A stretch of DNA of 64,000 nucleotides from Pontibacter populi. Its GTDB lineage: Bacteria; Bacteroidota; Bacteroidia; Cytophagales; Hymenobacteraceae. Shown here one piece after another: positions 1 through 8,714 of this stretch. The notes beneath the pieces were generated by a model, which made no database searches, was not told where the DNA came from, and saw nothing but the letters and a program-made list of their open reading frames with translations. Made by a program: the position numbers and the translations under genes. Numbering within the stretch: the first letter of the stretch is position 1; each line of letters starts with the position of its first letter. The stretch spans positions 45,764-109,763 of the forward strand of contig NZ_JAHWXQ010000007.1 in the NCBI RefSeq assembly GCF_019336435.1, given 5' to 3'.

Positions 1-39
1 CTGCTTTTTGAGTACTGATCATTATTAACTGAAAACTAT

Positions 40-204
40 ATGAAGGGATTATTTGATTTCACGGAAGTAGCCACTTACTTTTTCCGTAAGAAAGACCCGA
101 ACCGCAAGAGTACTTTTAACCTGCGTGCCATGCATACGATCAATAAAATATCAATTCTGATGTTCCTGGCTGCTATTATATACTTTATCATCAAGCATAT
201 TTAA
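40..204 (+). CDS. small membrane protein, DUF6728-like
   Basis: A 54-residue protein starting MKGLFDFTEVATYFF and ending in one hydrophobic segment (about residues 38-52, ISILMFLAAIIYFII). The middle, FRKKDPNRKSTFNLRAMHTIN, is basic and matches the pattern I associate with the small DUF6728 proteins of Cytophagales. The role of that family is unknown. The protein is probably a single-pass inner-membrane peptide with a cytosolic basic N-terminus. It is followed 28 bases later by a hairpin terminator, so it is the last gene of a transcript entering from the left edge. The family name is recalled from pattern, not searched. Confidence 0.7.
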   Translation: MKGLFDFTEVATYFFRKKDPNRKSTFNLRAMHTINKISILMFLAAIIYFIIKHI

Positions 205-231
205 GCAGTATTTAACTATAAACTATAGAGA

Positions 232-258
232 GGAGAGCCATACGGTTCTCCTTTTTTA
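232..258 (+). terminator. rho-independent terminator
   Basis: GGAGAGCC and GGTTCTCC form an 8-bp stem with one G-U pair around an ATAC loop, followed by six T. It closes the transcript of the small membrane protein upstream. Confidence 0.8.
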
Positions 259-290
259 TTACCTTACATTATAGTTTAAGCCTAGATATT

Positions 291-650
291 ATGCATATAG
301 AAGCTTTCAGAGATTATTGCCTGGCCAAGCCCGGAACCACCGAAGAGCTGCCTTTTGATGAGGATACGCTGGTTTTTAAAGTGTGCGGGAAAATGTATGC
401 GCTGTGCAGCATATCGGAGTTTGAGCAAGGCATTGCTTTAAAATGCGACCCTGAACGGGCTGTTGCGCTTCGGGAGGAGTATCAGCAGGTTAAGCCCGGA
501 TACCACATGAACAAACAGCACTGGAACACAGTACTTCCTGAGGCTGGTTTACCTGAGCAATTATTACAGGAGCTTATAGATTACTCTTATTCTTTAGTAG
601 CTTCTAAATTGACAAAGGCACAAAAGCAGTCTATAAATTTTAAGATGTAG
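291..650 (+). CDS. MmcQ/YjbR family DNA-binding-like protein
   Basis: 119 residues, the usual length for the MmcQ/YjbR family (double-wing fold, often called DNA-binding-like, biochemical role not settled). Family hallmarks are visible: the N-terminal MHIEAFRDYCLAKPGTTEE with the following aspartate-rich turn, VFKVCGKMYAL at about residues 28-38, and the C-terminal GYHMNKQHWNTV followed by the LLQELIDYSYSLV helix. Cytosolic, no signal peptide. It stands alone between a terminator and a 225-bp gap in which I see nothing. The start is the first ATG and matches family N-termini. Confidence 0.88.
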   Translation: MHIEAFRDYCLAKPGTTEELPFDEDTLVFKVCGKMYALCSISEFEQGIALKCDPERAVALREEYQQVKPGYHMNKQHWNTVLPEAGLPEQLLQELIDYSYSLVASKLTKAQKQSINFKM

Positions 651-875
651 CAACCTTATACATCTTTATAGGTAAGAGATATTCCTTTAATATTTACTGT
701 ACTTACCGGTGCTTATAACAAGGGATATGAAGGAAAGCAGAATCCGAATGACTTCGTTCTTAGGCATAATTTGCAGTTGGTCGATAGAACAGTGGCATTG
801 AGATGATTTTTTTAACCGTCTATCTTATTTATTCAGAATTTTTAAGTATAATTGGAGCACACCTGAGACTAATTT

Positions 876-1364
876 ATGCATTTTGAGAATGAAGTTGGGA
901 TTAAAATCCGCAACGAATGGCAGAAGGCTAGCTTGAACCTTCTCTATACTTCTGGATTTCTTTTTAATGGTTATGAGAGCTTTTTTAAACGCCACGGCCT
1001 TACCACACAACAATATAACGCATTACGTATTTTAAGGGATCAATATCCAACACCAATCTCAACATCCGGACTTCGGGATAAGATGCTGGATAAAATGTCT
1101 GATACTTCCAGGTTAGTGAGTAGGTTAAATGCAAAGGGTTTTGTTGACGTAAAGCAGAATCCGCATGATAAGCGATTGGTAAATATTATCCTATCTGAGA
1201 AGGGCCACGACCTGATGGCCGGTATTGACCCGGAACTTAGCCTGTTAGATGGCCTGCTCAGTGACTTGAGTGAGGAGGAAGCAACGCAGCTGAGTGAACT
1301 ACTATCAAAAGTTCGCAAATCTATAAAAACGGCTTCTAAACGTATTCGTGTTACTCCTGTGTAA
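876..1364 (+). CDS. MarR family transcriptional regulator
   Basis: 162 residues with a MarR-type winged helix: GLTTQQYNALRIL at about 41-53 begins the DNA-binding domain, the recognition helix lies near 72-85 (DKMSDTSRLVSRL), and the wing follows as DVKQNPHDKRLVNI, corresponding to the usual D-x-R-DKR wing. Helices at both ends should form the dimer interface. The target and ligand are unknown; no obviously regulated neighbour is divergent from it, and the downstream leuS is convergent. MarR proteins usually repress their own promoter and a nearby efflux or stress gene. Confidence 0.92.
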   Translation: MHFENEVGIKIRNEWQKASLNLLYTSGFLFNGYESFFKRHGLTTQQYNALRILRDQYPTPISTSGLRDKMLDKMSDTSRLVSRLNAKGFVDVKQNPHDKRLVNIILSEKGHDLMAGIDPELSLLDGLLSDLSEEEATQLSELLSKVRKSIKTASKRIRVTPV

Positions 1365-1397
1365 ACCAGCGGAACTATAGCAGTACAAACTAAATCA

Positions 1398-1430
1398 AGG
1401 TGATGATGCAATGCATCGTCACCTTTTTTG
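1398..1430 (+). terminator. terminator of the marR gene
   Basis: GGTGATGATGC and GCATCGTCACC pair over 11 bp with one mismatch around a 3-base loop and are followed by a T run. It lies 34 bases after the MarR stop. Confidence 0.85.
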
Positions 1431-1461
1431 TTTGAAAGTTACGCCCGAACTATAAAAGCCA

Positions 1462-1493
1462 AAAGCCGCCAGAATGGGTTATCTGGCGGCTTT
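1462..1493 (-). terminator. terminator of leuS
   Basis: AAAGCCGCCAGA and TCTGGCGGCTTT form a perfect 12-bp stem with an 8-base loop. On the minus strand it is followed by TTGGCTTTT, so it fits the end of leuS 31 bases away. Confidence 0.75.
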
Positions 1494-1523
1494 CAGTGAG
1501 TTAGTTGGTAAAATGGAATACTC

Positions 1524-4289
1524 TTATACTACCACGTTAATTATTTTGTTAGGTACTATAATAACTTTCTTTGGTGTTTTTCCATCAAAAAATCTAATTA
1601 CCTGTTCGTCTGCCAAAACAGCCTTTTCGATCTCTTCGCGCGGTGTATCTGTTGCAAACGAAAGCTTATGACGCGTCTTACCATTCACGGATACCGGGTA
1701 TTCAAACGTATTCTCAACCAGGAACTCTTCTTTCCACTGAGGGAACGTAGCATAACTGATACTCTCCGAATGGCCAAGCTGCTGCCATAGTTCTTCGGTA
1801 ATATGCGGTGCATAAGGTGCCAGAACTATAGTTAATGGCTCCAATATAGCGCGCTTGTTTGTTTTCAGCTGCGTCAGTTCATTTACACAGATCATAAACG
1901 TAGCCACCGACGTGTTGAACGAGAAACGCTCAATATCTTCTTCTACTTTCTTGATCGTTTTATGCAGCGTTTTCAGTTCTTCAGCAGTTGGCTCATCATC
2001 TGAAACTATAAAGTTACCGCTGTTATCGTGGAATAGCTTCCAGAACTTTTTCAGGAACTTGTGAACGCCGTCCATGCCGTTGGTATTCCATGGCTTGAAC
2101 TGCTCGAGTGGCCCCAGGAACATTTCGTACATACGAAGCGTATCGGCACCCATTTTTTCAACCAGGTCATCCGGATTCACCACGTTGTATTTCGACTTTG
2201 ACATTTTCTCGATCTCAACGCCTACATGGTATTTGCCATCTTCCAGTACAAACTCTGCATCAGCATTCTCTGGTCTCCAAGTTTTAAAGGCTTCCAGATC
2301 AAGAATGTCGTTTTCTACGATGTTCACATCCACGTGCAGTTGTGTAGTCTCAAACTGGTCTTTTAGACCGAAAGAAACGTACTTGTTGGTACCGTTAATG
2401 CGGTAAACAAAGTTCGAACGACCCTGGATCATACCCTGGTTAATGAGCTTTTTGAACGGCTCTTCTTCCACTACTAAGCCCAGGTCAAACATAAACTTGT
2501 TCCAGAAACGGGAGTAGAGCAAGTGGCCGGTTGCGTGCTCTGAACCACCTATGTACAGGTCTACATTGCGCCAGTATTCGATCTTGTCTTTAGCTGCAAA
2601 CTCTGTATTGTTTTGTGGGTCCATGTAACGGTACCAGTACCAGCTGCTACCTGCCCACCCAGGCATAGTGCTTAGCTCATACTCATTCTGGTTTTCATGC
2701 TTCCAGTCAACAGCGCGGCCAAGTGGCGGTTCACCGGTTTCAGTTGGCAGATATGCATCAATCTTTGGTAGCTCCAATGGCAATTCCTCATCAGTTAATA
2801 ACTGCGGAATGCCATCTTTAAAGTAAACAGGCACCGGCTCACCCCAATAACGCTGGCGACTGAAAACAGCATCGCGCATACGATATTGCACACGACCTTT
2901 GCCAACACCCAGTTCTTCAGCTTTGGCTATGCCTGCTTTTATAGCATCTTTCACGTCCAGTCCGTTCAGGAAACCGGAGTTGATGATTTTACCATCTTTT
3001 GCTGCATAGGCTTCAACTTCTAAATTACCACCTGCTACAACTTCTCTTATTGGCAGGTTAAAGTGTTTGGCAAATGCATAGTCGCGCGAATCGTGACCCG
3101 GCACGGCCATAACCGCACCAGTACCGTAACCAGCCAGTACATAATCCGCAATCCAGATCGGCACACGCTCTTCTGAGATCGGGTTAATGGCGTACGCGCC
3201 CGTAAATACACCGCTAACGGTTTTTACATCCGTCATACGCTCACGCTCCGAACGGTTTTTGGCTACGTTTACATATTTTTCAACTTGAGCACGCTGTGCA
3301 TCCGTCGTAATTTGTGCAACCAGGTCATGTTCCGGAGCAAGCACTACAAACGTTGCCCCAAAAATAGTATCGATGCGGGTAGTGAAAACTTTAATATGAC
3401 CGTCGCCTTCAATTGCAAAGTCTAGCTCAGCACCAACCGATTTACTGATCCAGTTGCGCTGCATCTCTTTTACAGGTTCCGGCCAATCTATAGTTTCCAG
3501 GCCCTGCAACAAACGCTCTGCATACGCCGTGATACGCATCATCCACTGGCGCATTTTCTTACGCTCCACCGGGTAACCGCCACGCTCCGATACACCACCA
3601 ACTACTTCATCATTCGCCAGTACCGTACCTAAAGCTGGGCACCAGTTTACAACCGCTTCGGCAACGTACGTCAGTCTGTATTTCAGTAACATTTCTGCTT
3701 GTTGCTGCTCGTTCATGCTTTTCCACTCTTCGGCAGTGAAGGCAGGCGTATCTTCATCGCAGGCGGCATTTATAGTTGCATTACCGTTGGCTTCAAACTC
3801 AGCGATCAGCTTATCTATGCTTTCCGCTTTGTCAGAACTATAGTTATAGTAGCTGTTAAATAGCTGCTTAAATATCCACTGCGTCCACTTATAGTAGTTC
3901 GGGTCAGAGGTACGAACTTCGCGTTCCCAGTCAAAAGAGAAACCAATGTTTTTCAGCTGCTCTACATAGCGGGCAATGTTCTGCTCTGTAGTTATGGCTG
4001 GGTGCTGACCAGTTTGGATCGCATATTGTTCGGCGGGTAAGCCAAACGAGTCGAAGCCCATCGGGTGCAGTACATTAAAGCCTTTCAGGCGCTTGTAACG
4101 GCTTACAATGTCAGAGGCAATATAGCCAAGCGGGTGACCAACGTGCAGACCGGCACCAGACGGATACGGGAACATATCCAGGGCGTAATACTTTGGTTTA
4201 CCGTTGGTTTCGTTGGCTTTAAACGTCTGGTTTTCTTCCCAGTAACGCTGCCATTTATTCTCAATCTGGCTGAAATTATACTCTGACAT
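1524..4289 (-). CDS. leuS: leucine--tRNA ligase
   Basis: Class I aminoacyl-tRNA synthetase charging tRNA-Leu with leucine. The 921-residue chain has the HIGH-type signature HVGHPLGY at about residue 49 within [12 protein letters not shown], the CP1 editing domain with [13 protein letters not shown] and [15 protein letters not shown], and the KMSKS loop (EKMSKSKYN) near residue 696, followed by the tRNA anticodon-binding domain. The stretch at about 155-200 (acidic, Gln/Glu-rich) is an insertion relative to E. coli LeuRS that I believe is usual in Bacteroidota. The start matches the family N-terminus ([17 protein letters not shown]). It is transcribed alone and carries two perfect AACTATAGTT palindromes, read as TIV and NYS. 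Confidence 0.98.
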   Translation of the reverse strand: MSEYNFSQIENKWQRYWEENQTFKANETNGKPKYYALDMFPYPSGAGLHVGHPLGYIASDIVSRYKRLKGFNVLHPMGFDSFGLPAEQYAIQTGQHPAITTEQNIARYVEQLKNIGFSFDWEREVRTSDPNYYKWTQWIFKQLFNSYYNYSSDKAESIDKLIAEFEANGNATINAACDEDTPAFTAEEWKSMNEQQQAEMLLKYRLTYVAEAVVNWCPALGTVLANDEVVGGVSERGGYPVERKKMRQWMMRITAYAERLLQGLETIDWPEPVKEMQRNWISKSVGAELDFAIEGDGHIKVFTTRIDTIFGATFVVLAPEHDLVAQITTDAQRAQVEKYVNVAKNRSERERMTDVKTVSGVFTGAYAINPISEERVPIWIADYVLAGYGTGAVMAVPGHDSRDYAFAKHFNLPIREVVAGGNLEVEAYAAKDGKIINSGFLNGLDVKDAIKAGIAKAEELGVGKGRVQYRMRDAVFSRQRYWGEPVPVYFKDGIPQLLTDEELPLELPKIDAYLPTETGEPPLGRAVDWKHENQNEYELSTMPGWAGSSWYWYRYMDPQNNTEFAAKDKIEYWRNVDLYIGGSEHATGHLLYSRFWNKFMFDLGLVVEEEPFKKLINQGMIQGRSNFVYRINGTNKYVSFGLKDQFETTQLHVDVNIVENDILDLEAFKTWRPENADAEFVLEDGKYHVGVEIEKMSKSKYNVVNPDDLVEKMGADTLRMYEMFLGPLEQFKPWNTNGMDGVHKFLKKFWKLFHDNSGNFIVSDDEPTAEELKTLHKTIKKVEEDIERFSFNTSVATFMICVNELTQLKTNKRAILEPLTIVLAPYAPHITEELWQQLGHSESISYATFPQWKEEFLVENTFEYPVSVNGKTRHKLSFATDTPREEIEKAVLADEQVIRFFDGKTPKKVIIVPNKIINVVV

Positions 4290-4329
4290 AGTTTAAATCG
4301 AATTCGCTTGTTCTAACTTAAACCGCTAA

Positions 4330-4472
4330 GATAATTGTTAATTGTCAATTGTTGGCTGGCTAAATGGCTAAATTGTTAATTGGGTGATGCCAGTAGTTAG
4401 GATAATTAATTGCTTGGATTCGGATGATTCTCTCGTTTAAACAATCAACAATTTAACAATTCAACAATCAAT
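4330..4472. repeat. low-complexity word repeat, AATTGTTAATTG type
   Basis: The leuS-DsbA intergenic region contains imperfect reiterations of short words: TTGTTAATTG, GGCTAAATGGCTAAATTG, and further right CAACAATTTAACAATTC. The right part is roughly the reverse complement of the left part. Similar text recurs at 46.2-46.5 kb. Confidence 0.6.
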
Positions 4473-4474
4473 AC

Positions 4475-4482
4475 TACCTTTG
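4475..4482 (+). promoter_or_regulatory. Bacteroidota -7 box upstream of the DsbA-family gene
   Basis: TACCTTTG matches the Bacteroidota -7 consensus TAnnTTTG exactly and lies 24 bases before the ATG at 4507. No clear TTG is seen at the -33 position, so only half the promoter is supported. Confidence 0.5.
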
Positions 4483-4506
4483 CAGCTTTAAAGAACAACT
4501 ATAGAA

Positions 4507-5160
4507 ATGGAAAAATACGATCTGCTGGATGTGCCGCACCTGATCTATGTAATGGACCCGATGTGCTCGTGGTGCTATGGTTTTGCGCCGGTTCTAACTC
4601 AAATTAAACAGGAACAGGAAGGCAAACTAAACTTTAAACTGGTGCTGGGCGGACTCCGTGCAAACACGGAGCCCATGGACGCCGAAAATATAGCCAAAAC
4701 CAAACAGCACTGGCAGGACGTGGAGCAGGTTACCGGTCAGCCTTTTAACTATAGTTTCTTTGATAGGGCAGATTTTATCTATAACACAGAACCCGCTTGC
4801 AGGGCAGTAATTACCATGCGTTACCTGAAACCAGAAGCTGAACTGGAAATGGCAGAGAAAGTGCAGTCTGCTTTTTATGCTGGTAATAATGATGTAACCA
4901 ATGAGGTTGTGTTAGCCGAGATTGCTTCTACATTTGGGATTGAAGAAGATGCTTTCCTGGAGAAGTTTAGCTCCGATGACATGAAAGAGAAAGCTCAGCA
5001 GGATTTTGTGATCGCCCGCCACCTGCAGGCTATTGCTTTCCCGAGTATGTACCTGCTAAACGGACACGAGGTACATTTGCTGAGCCGTGGTTTTAGAACG
5101 TATGAAGCCATGGATATGCTGCTTAAGAATGCATTAAAACAGATCAACAACCCAACATAA
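4507..5160 (+). CDS. DsbA family protein (thioredoxin-fold oxidoreductase)
   Basis: 217 residues of the DsbA/2-hydroxychromene isomerase-like thioredoxin fold. The N-terminal strand leads into the CxxC active site CSWC (C20-C23) in the context DPMCSWCYGFAPVL. A long helical insertion follows, and the cis-proline region AIAFPSMYLL is at about P179. There is no signal peptide, so it should act in the cytosol, like FrnE-type or thioredoxin-domain oxidoreductases. Substrate unknown. It begins 24 bases after a TACCTTTG promoter box and includes one perfect AACTATAGTT palindrome (read NYS). Confidence 0.88.
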   Translation: MEKYDLLDVPHLIYVMDPMCSWCYGFAPVLTQIKQEQEGKLNFKLVLGGLRANTEPMDAENIAKTKQHWQDVEQVTGQPFNYSFFDRADFIYNTEPACRAVITMRYLKPEAELEMAEKVQSAFYAGNNDVTNEVVLAEIASTFGIEEDAFLEKFSSDDMKEKAQQDFVIARHLQAIAFPSMYLLNGHEVHLLSRGFRTYEAMDMLLKNALKQINNPT

Positions 5161-5224
5161 ACGCTACAAATACCGCCGCTGCCGTTTTCTGCGTATGGTT
5201 CTTTAAAGGTAATGCCAGAAACAT

Positions 5225-5944
5225 ATGAAAACGCATCGTAGTAACAGCGGTGTTTGCCAGGTAACCGGAAAACATTTGCCAATGCAGCAACTGGTGTCCG
5301 GCACAGACATACGCAAGGGCATCCTGGATTTGATGAAAGCAGACCATCCTCATCTCGATGAAAATGGTTTTGTTTCTATTGCTGTGCTAAACCAGTACCG
5401 CAATAAGTACCTCGAAAACATGCTTACCAGCGAGCTCGGAGAATTATCTGAGCTGGAAAAAGAAGTAATCAAAAGCATAAACGAACACGAGTTACTGTCG
5501 TCTAATATAGAAACAGAACTATCTGAAAATCTTACTTTCGGGGAGCGTGTATCCGATAAAATTGCTGAATTTGGTGGAAGCTGGACGTTTATCCTGATCT
5601 TCTTTTCATTTCTTTTTCTTTGGATGGCCATCAATGTGTATTTTGTAGCCAGCCGTCCTTTTGACCCTTTTCCTTTTATTCTCTTAAACCTGATACTTTC
5701 CTGCCTGGCAGCCATACAAGCTCCTATTATTATGATGAGCCAGAACAGGAAAGAGGCAAAAGACCGGCAACGCTCCGAGTATGATTACCAGGTAAACCTG
5801 AAGGCAGAGCTGGAAATAAGGTTACTGCACGAAAAGATAGATCATCTGATCATCAACCAGAACCAGCGCCTGATAGAGATACAACAAATTCAGGTAGACC
5901 TGCTGGAAGATATCATGGTGGGCTTAAAAAGTAAAAAACATTAA
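5225..5944 (+). CDS. DUF1003 domain-containing membrane protein
   Basis: 239 residues. Two transmembrane segments at about 119-142 (WTFILIFFSFLFLWMAINVYF) and 150-172 carry the DUF1003 signature: GERVSDKIAEFGGSW before the first helix, RPFDPFPFILLNLILS between them, and QAPIIMMSQNR after the second. A charged C-terminal coiled coil follows. The N-terminus has a Cys/His-containing stretch (CQVTGKHLP). Function unknown. It is in the same direction as the DsbA-family gene 64 bases upstream and converges with the crtA-like gene, sharing four bases at their stops. Confidence 0.9.
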   Translation: MKTHRSNSGVCQVTGKHLPMQQLVSGTDIRKGILDLMKADHPHLDENGFVSIAVLNQYRNKYLENMLTSELGELSELEKEVIKSINEHELLSSNIETELSENLTFGERVSDKIAEFGGSWTFILIFFSFLFLWMAINVYFVASRPFDPFPFILLNLILSCLAAIQAPIIMMSQNRKEAKDRQRSEYDYQVNLKAELEIRLLHEKIDHLIINQNQRLIEIQQIQVDLLEDIMVGLKSKKH

Positions 5945-6672
5945 CCAGCCACGTAGCTACCTACCGGGTCTGATCCGTTCCAGGTACCAACTGTTTTGAG
6001 AGGGATAAACCGGGCAAAAAGCTCTTCAGAGTACCAGTTTTCGGAGCGGGTTCTTCTGATTACTTCCTGGTGCTTCGGGTTGCGGTAGGCATATTTTTTC
6101 ATAGCCTCTGCCGACTCCCAGATGCTGAACGTTGCCTGGCGGATAAGTGGTAATTCCCCCAGGCCAATTGAGCACAGCAACCCATCAGCCTCATCGAGCG
6201 CTTTGCTGGATTGCGGCACAAAACGCCAGAAGTTAGGTAAGGCTCGCAGGTTTATACTGGCCCGGGTAAGCACAGCAATCGGTCCCGAACTATAAGATTC
6301 TGAAACAACAGGAGAGAAGGGTTCATGTTTATCCCATTGCCCATGACTCTGCAAGGGGTGCATATAGCAGGTCCAGCTTTCAAACGTGTGCTGTTCATAT
6401 TCCTTCATCAGGTCTGAACTCCGGAAATAGTTAGCTGCCGCTTCGTCGTTTTCCCAGGTACAAAGCATACCATACCGGTAAAAATTTGGTTTAATGCTAA
6501 AGCCTCTGCCGCGTCCGCTGCCAAGTAGTTTATAAAAAAGCAAACCCGGTACTTTCGCTAACTTCGTTCCAGACGCACCCATTTGTGCTAACCCCCACCG
6601 CAGGTGCCCCTTTTTAATACCAAATAAGGTGAGCGTCGTGAGGCGCGGTACAGGAACTATAGTTGCAGACAA
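5941..6672 (-). CDS. crtA: spheroidene monooxygenase-like protein (CrtA family)
   Basis: 243 residues resembling CrtA, the carotenoid C-2 ketolase that oxidises spheroidene. Recognisable blocks are TTLTLFGIKKGHLRWGLAQM at the N-terminus, KLLGSGRGRGFSIKPNFYRYG in the middle, and IRQATFSIWESAEAMKKYAYR with HQEVIRRTRSENWYSEELFARF at the C-terminus. No other carotenoid gene is nearby. The start is a TTG at 6672, because no ATG lies upstream in frame and the conserved block begins at once; a perfect AACTATAGTT sits in codons 4-6. Its 3' end overlaps that of the convergent DUF1003 gene by 4 bp. The substrate in this organism is not deducible. Confidence 0.82.
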   Translation of the reverse strand: MSATIVPVPRLTTLTLFGIKKGHLRWGLAQMGASGTKLAKVPGLLFYKLLGSGRGRGFSIKPNFYRYGMLCTWENDEAAANYFRSSDLMKEYEQHTFESWTCYMHPLQSHGQWDKHEPFSPVVSESYSSGPIAVLTRASINLRALPNFWRFVPQSSKALDEADGLLCSIGLGELPLIRQATFSIWESAEAMKKYAYRNPKHQEVIRRTRSENWYSEELFARFIPLKTVGTWNGSDPVGSYVAG

Positions 6673-6753
6673 TGGCAGATGGATTAAGGGTTTAGAGTTG
6701 AAAGTAAAGTGTTATCCTGCAAAAGCAAAATTTAATTAAACGCCTATACTCAA

Positions 6754-6785
6754 AACACCTGCCGAACGGGAGTAAGGCAGGTGTT
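6754..6785 (-). terminator. terminator of the PNPOx-like gene
   Basis: AACACCTGCC and GGCAGGTGTT form a perfect 10-bp stem with a 12-base loop. The minus-strand side continues TTTGAG. It is positioned after the gene ending at 6815. Confidence 0.65.
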
Positions 6786-6814
6786 GCTTTCAAGCTATAG
6801 GTATAGTTTTATAC

Positions 6815-7309
6815 TTACAGGTTGATCTTTTTGTTTTCGCCCGGATCAGCACGCTCTCCGGTAATGGCTGCTTTTACCATGCCATATAAATGCACTACTG
6901 CACTGTTCGGCGAGTCCCAGTATTCTGCTTTATCTATCGTAACTTTTATCAAACCCACATTCGGATCCTCTTTGCCTTCCGGAAACCAGGCTTTCATAGC
7001 CGGATTCCATAGTTCATCAATTTTAGCTTTATCTCTCGACAAAGAAGCCCTGCCAGATACCGACACATACAGGTTATTAGATGGATCTGCATAGCTAAGG
7101 TTAACATGGGAGTCATTTTTTAACTCATGCGATTTGGCAGATTCATAACCAGTAAAGAACCATATTACGCCATCTTCTTTGATCTGCATGTTACGCATCG
7201 GGCGGCTTCTCAGGCAGCCGTCATCGTCTGCGGTGGTCATCATGGCAGTATCAACGTCTTTTATCTTGTCTATCAGTTTCTGCAGGTTATCGTTTTGTTC
7301 GTTATTCAT
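6815..7309 (-). CDS. pyridoxamine 5'-phosphate oxidase family (general stress protein 26-like)
   Basis: 164-residue split-barrel flavin-binding protein of the stress-related PNPOx-like group. Visible features are DVDTAMMTTADDDGCLRSRPM at about residues 18-38, the strand GVIWFFTGYESAKSHEL, and the C-terminal KVTIDKAEYWDSPNSAVVHLYG that typifies general stress protein 26 homologues. Such proteins bind FMN or FAD, and most have no proven enzyme activity. Cytosolic, monocistronic. It is distinct from the true PdxH encoded near 60.5 kb. Confidence 0.88.
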   Translation of the reverse strand: MNNEQNDNLQKLIDKIKDVDTAMMTTADDDGCLRSRPMRNMQIKEDGVIWFFTGYESAKSHELKNDSHVNLSYADPSNNLYVSVSGRASLSRDKAKIDELWNPAMKAWFPEGKEDPNVGLIKVTIDKAEYWDSPNSAVVHLYGMVKAAITGERADPGENKKINL

Positions 7310-7440
7310 AGTTTTATTTTCTTGGATTTGTGTTTCTGATTACGAGCCCTTAAAGCAAAGGGTTTGTAAGCGTTAGTTTATACTTTTGAGAACAATACAA
7401 AGTATAAGATGTTTAAAGTGATCTACCTTAATCTATAGTT

Positions 7441-8025
7441 TTGAATTACCTCGCCCATTTATACTTGTCTGGTGACGACGAAGAACTGCTGCTCGGCAAC
7501 TTTATTGCGGATGCTGTGAAAGGCAACAAAGCTGCACTTTATAGTCCGGGGATTGCCCGCGGCATAAAACTACATCGCCTGATCGATACCTATACCGATA
7601 CGCACCCGGTAGTTTCAGAAACAAAAGCACGCCTGCGGGAGAAGTATAAAAAGTACGCGCCGGTAGTGGCAGACTTATATTTCGACCATTTCCTAGCAAA
7701 GCATTTTGAGAGGTTCGCCAACGAGTCGTTAGAGGATTATAGCCAACGTGCTTATAGTCTGATCAACAGCCATTTTGCTGCTTTACCGGAGCGGGTGCAG
7801 TATTTTTTCCCATATATGGTGGAGCAAAACTGGCTGTTAGGTTATGCTGAAATAGAAGGAATAGCCCGTGCGTTAACAGGGCTTAGCCGCCGCACAAGTT
7901 TTGAATCCGGAATGGAAACAGCAGGAGAGGAGCTTACTTTAAACTATAGTTTGTACTACCAGGATTTTGAGCTTTTTTTCCCGGAGTTGGAGCAATATGT
8001 GGAGGTGATGAAGCGTGAGATTTGA
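7441..8025 (+). CDS. acpH: acyl carrier protein phosphodiesterase-like (AcpH, DUF479)
   Basis: 194 residues of the AcpH family, which in E. coli removes 4'-phosphopantetheine from acyl carrier protein. It is HD-like and all-helical, with family blocks MNYLAHLYLSG at the start, GNFIADAVKG at about 19-28, LHRLIDTYTDTHP at about 44-56 and DLYFDHFLAKHF near 80-90. The start is TTG at 7441: the conserved N-terminus MNYLAH begins exactly there and no ATG fits. One AACTATAGTT palindrome lies near the 3' end, read NYS. Activity is inferred from the family only. Confidence 0.85.
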   Translation: MNYLAHLYLSGDDEELLLGNFIADAVKGNKAALYSPGIARGIKLHRLIDTYTDTHPVVSETKARLREKYKKYAPVVADLYFDHFLAKHFERFANESLEDYSQRAYSLINSHFAALPERVQYFFPYMVEQNWLLGYAEIEGIARALTGLSRRTSFESGMETAGEELTLNYSLYYQDFELFFPELEQYVEVMKREI

Positions 8026-8060
8026 GGTTGGTGGCTATTGTTTTATAGTTGCGGCCTTTA

Positions 8061-8090
8061 CCCACCCCTGCCCCTCCCGAGAGGGGAATT
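8061..8090. repeat. REP-like C-rich hairpin element, copy 1
   Basis: CCCACCCCTGCCCCTCCCG is followed by GAGGGGAATT; CCCCTC and GAGGGG pair around CCGA. The minus strand reads GGGGAGGGG-like, a pattern I associate with dispersed intergenic repeats in Bacteroidota. A related copy lies at 8136. Confidence 0.6.
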
Positions 8091-8135
8091 TCGGCTGTCG
8101 CTATTGTTCTCGGCTATAGTTCTATAGTTTCCGTT

Positions 8136-8169
8136 TGTCATCCCCCTGCCCCCTTCAAAGGGGGACTTT
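8136..8169. repeat. REP-like C-rich hairpin element, copy 2
   Basis: TGTCATCCCCCTGCCCCC then TTCAAAGGGGGACTTT; CCCCCTT and AGGGGG pair around CAA. It shares the leading TGTCAT with the inverted-repeat element immediately to the right and the C-tract layout with copy 1. Confidence 0.6.
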
Positions 8170-8188
8170 CGACTACAGTTTGCCAAAC

Positions 8189-8586
8189 TGTCATTTCGAC
8201 GGAAGGAGAAATCTGAATTTGCTATAGTTACAGTCCATGAGCAGGACAGGTTTACCTGTTCCCTCGAAACTACAACCACGATAAAGCTAAATGCATCAAC
8301 ATCTATTAAACTATAGCTTAACTATCGAACTGATTTCAGTCTTTGGGTTGAGCGCCTTGTAGATTTGTGGTGCCGCCAGGCATTGCGACGCAGGAGCAAA
8401 GCAAATGTACACCGCGCGATGCCCGAAGACGGGGCCTCCAGGCCGTGAGGGCACCAAAGATAAATTGAAACGATGGGTTAATTGAGCTCCCAGGAATACA
8501 GGATATTTGAAAGGAAAGCCTAGGTTCTAGTTGCAACTATAGTTCGCAAAAAGCTGAGATAGATTTCTCCTGACGTCGAAATGACA
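8189..8586. mobile_element. MITE-like element with 26-bp terminal inverted repeats and GC-rich core
   Basis: The left end 8189-8214 (TGTCATTTCGAC...AGGAGAAATCT) and the right end 8561-8586 (AGATTTCTCC...GTCGAAATGACA) are inverted repeats identical at 24 of 26 positions. Between them lie about 346 bp that contain a GC-rich stretch at about 8370-8455 with nested hairpins (GCCCG/CGGGGC, GGCCT/AGGCC). The same ends with only about 20-30 bp between them occur at 38454, 46392 and 56772. No transposase gene is inside. No target duplication is evident. Confidence 0.6.
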
Positions 8587-8658
8587 AAAAAGGAAACTAA
8601 AGGATACATTAGATCCCTCGGCCATTGCCTGGAATAATAAGAAGGTAAACTATGAAAC

Positions 8659-8696
8659 AAAAAAGCAGTATAAGTAGAGACTCATGCTGCTTTTTT
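8659..8696 (-). terminator. terminator of the FKBP gene
   Basis: AAAAAAGCAG and CTGCTTTTTT pair over 10 bp with an 18-base interior that pairs weakly. The minus strand ends in a T run, about 20 bases after the FKBP stop. Confidence 0.75.
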
Positions 8697-8714
8697 ATAA
8701 AGTCAAATCATCTA

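Larger units (their letters stand above)
8026..8714. other. gene-free repeat patch
   Basis: About 690 bases with no credible gene. It holds a pair of C-rich hairpin elements (8061-8090, 8136-8169), a long inverted-repeat element (8189-8586) with a GC-rich core, several TATAGTT half-sites plus one perfect AACTATAGTT at 8535, and the FKBP terminator. Open frames here read through the repeats and resemble no protein I know. Confidence 0.8.

Noticed and set aside
1474..1671. Plus-strand frame of 65 codons over the leuS terminator and 3' end
   Set aside because: It overlaps the leuS coding region and its terminator; no protein-like features.
8058..8536. Open frames on the minus strand through the repeat patch (8058-8279 and 8336-8536)
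   Set aside because: They read through hairpin repeats and the inverted-repeat element, resemble no known protein and lack a plausible start context.
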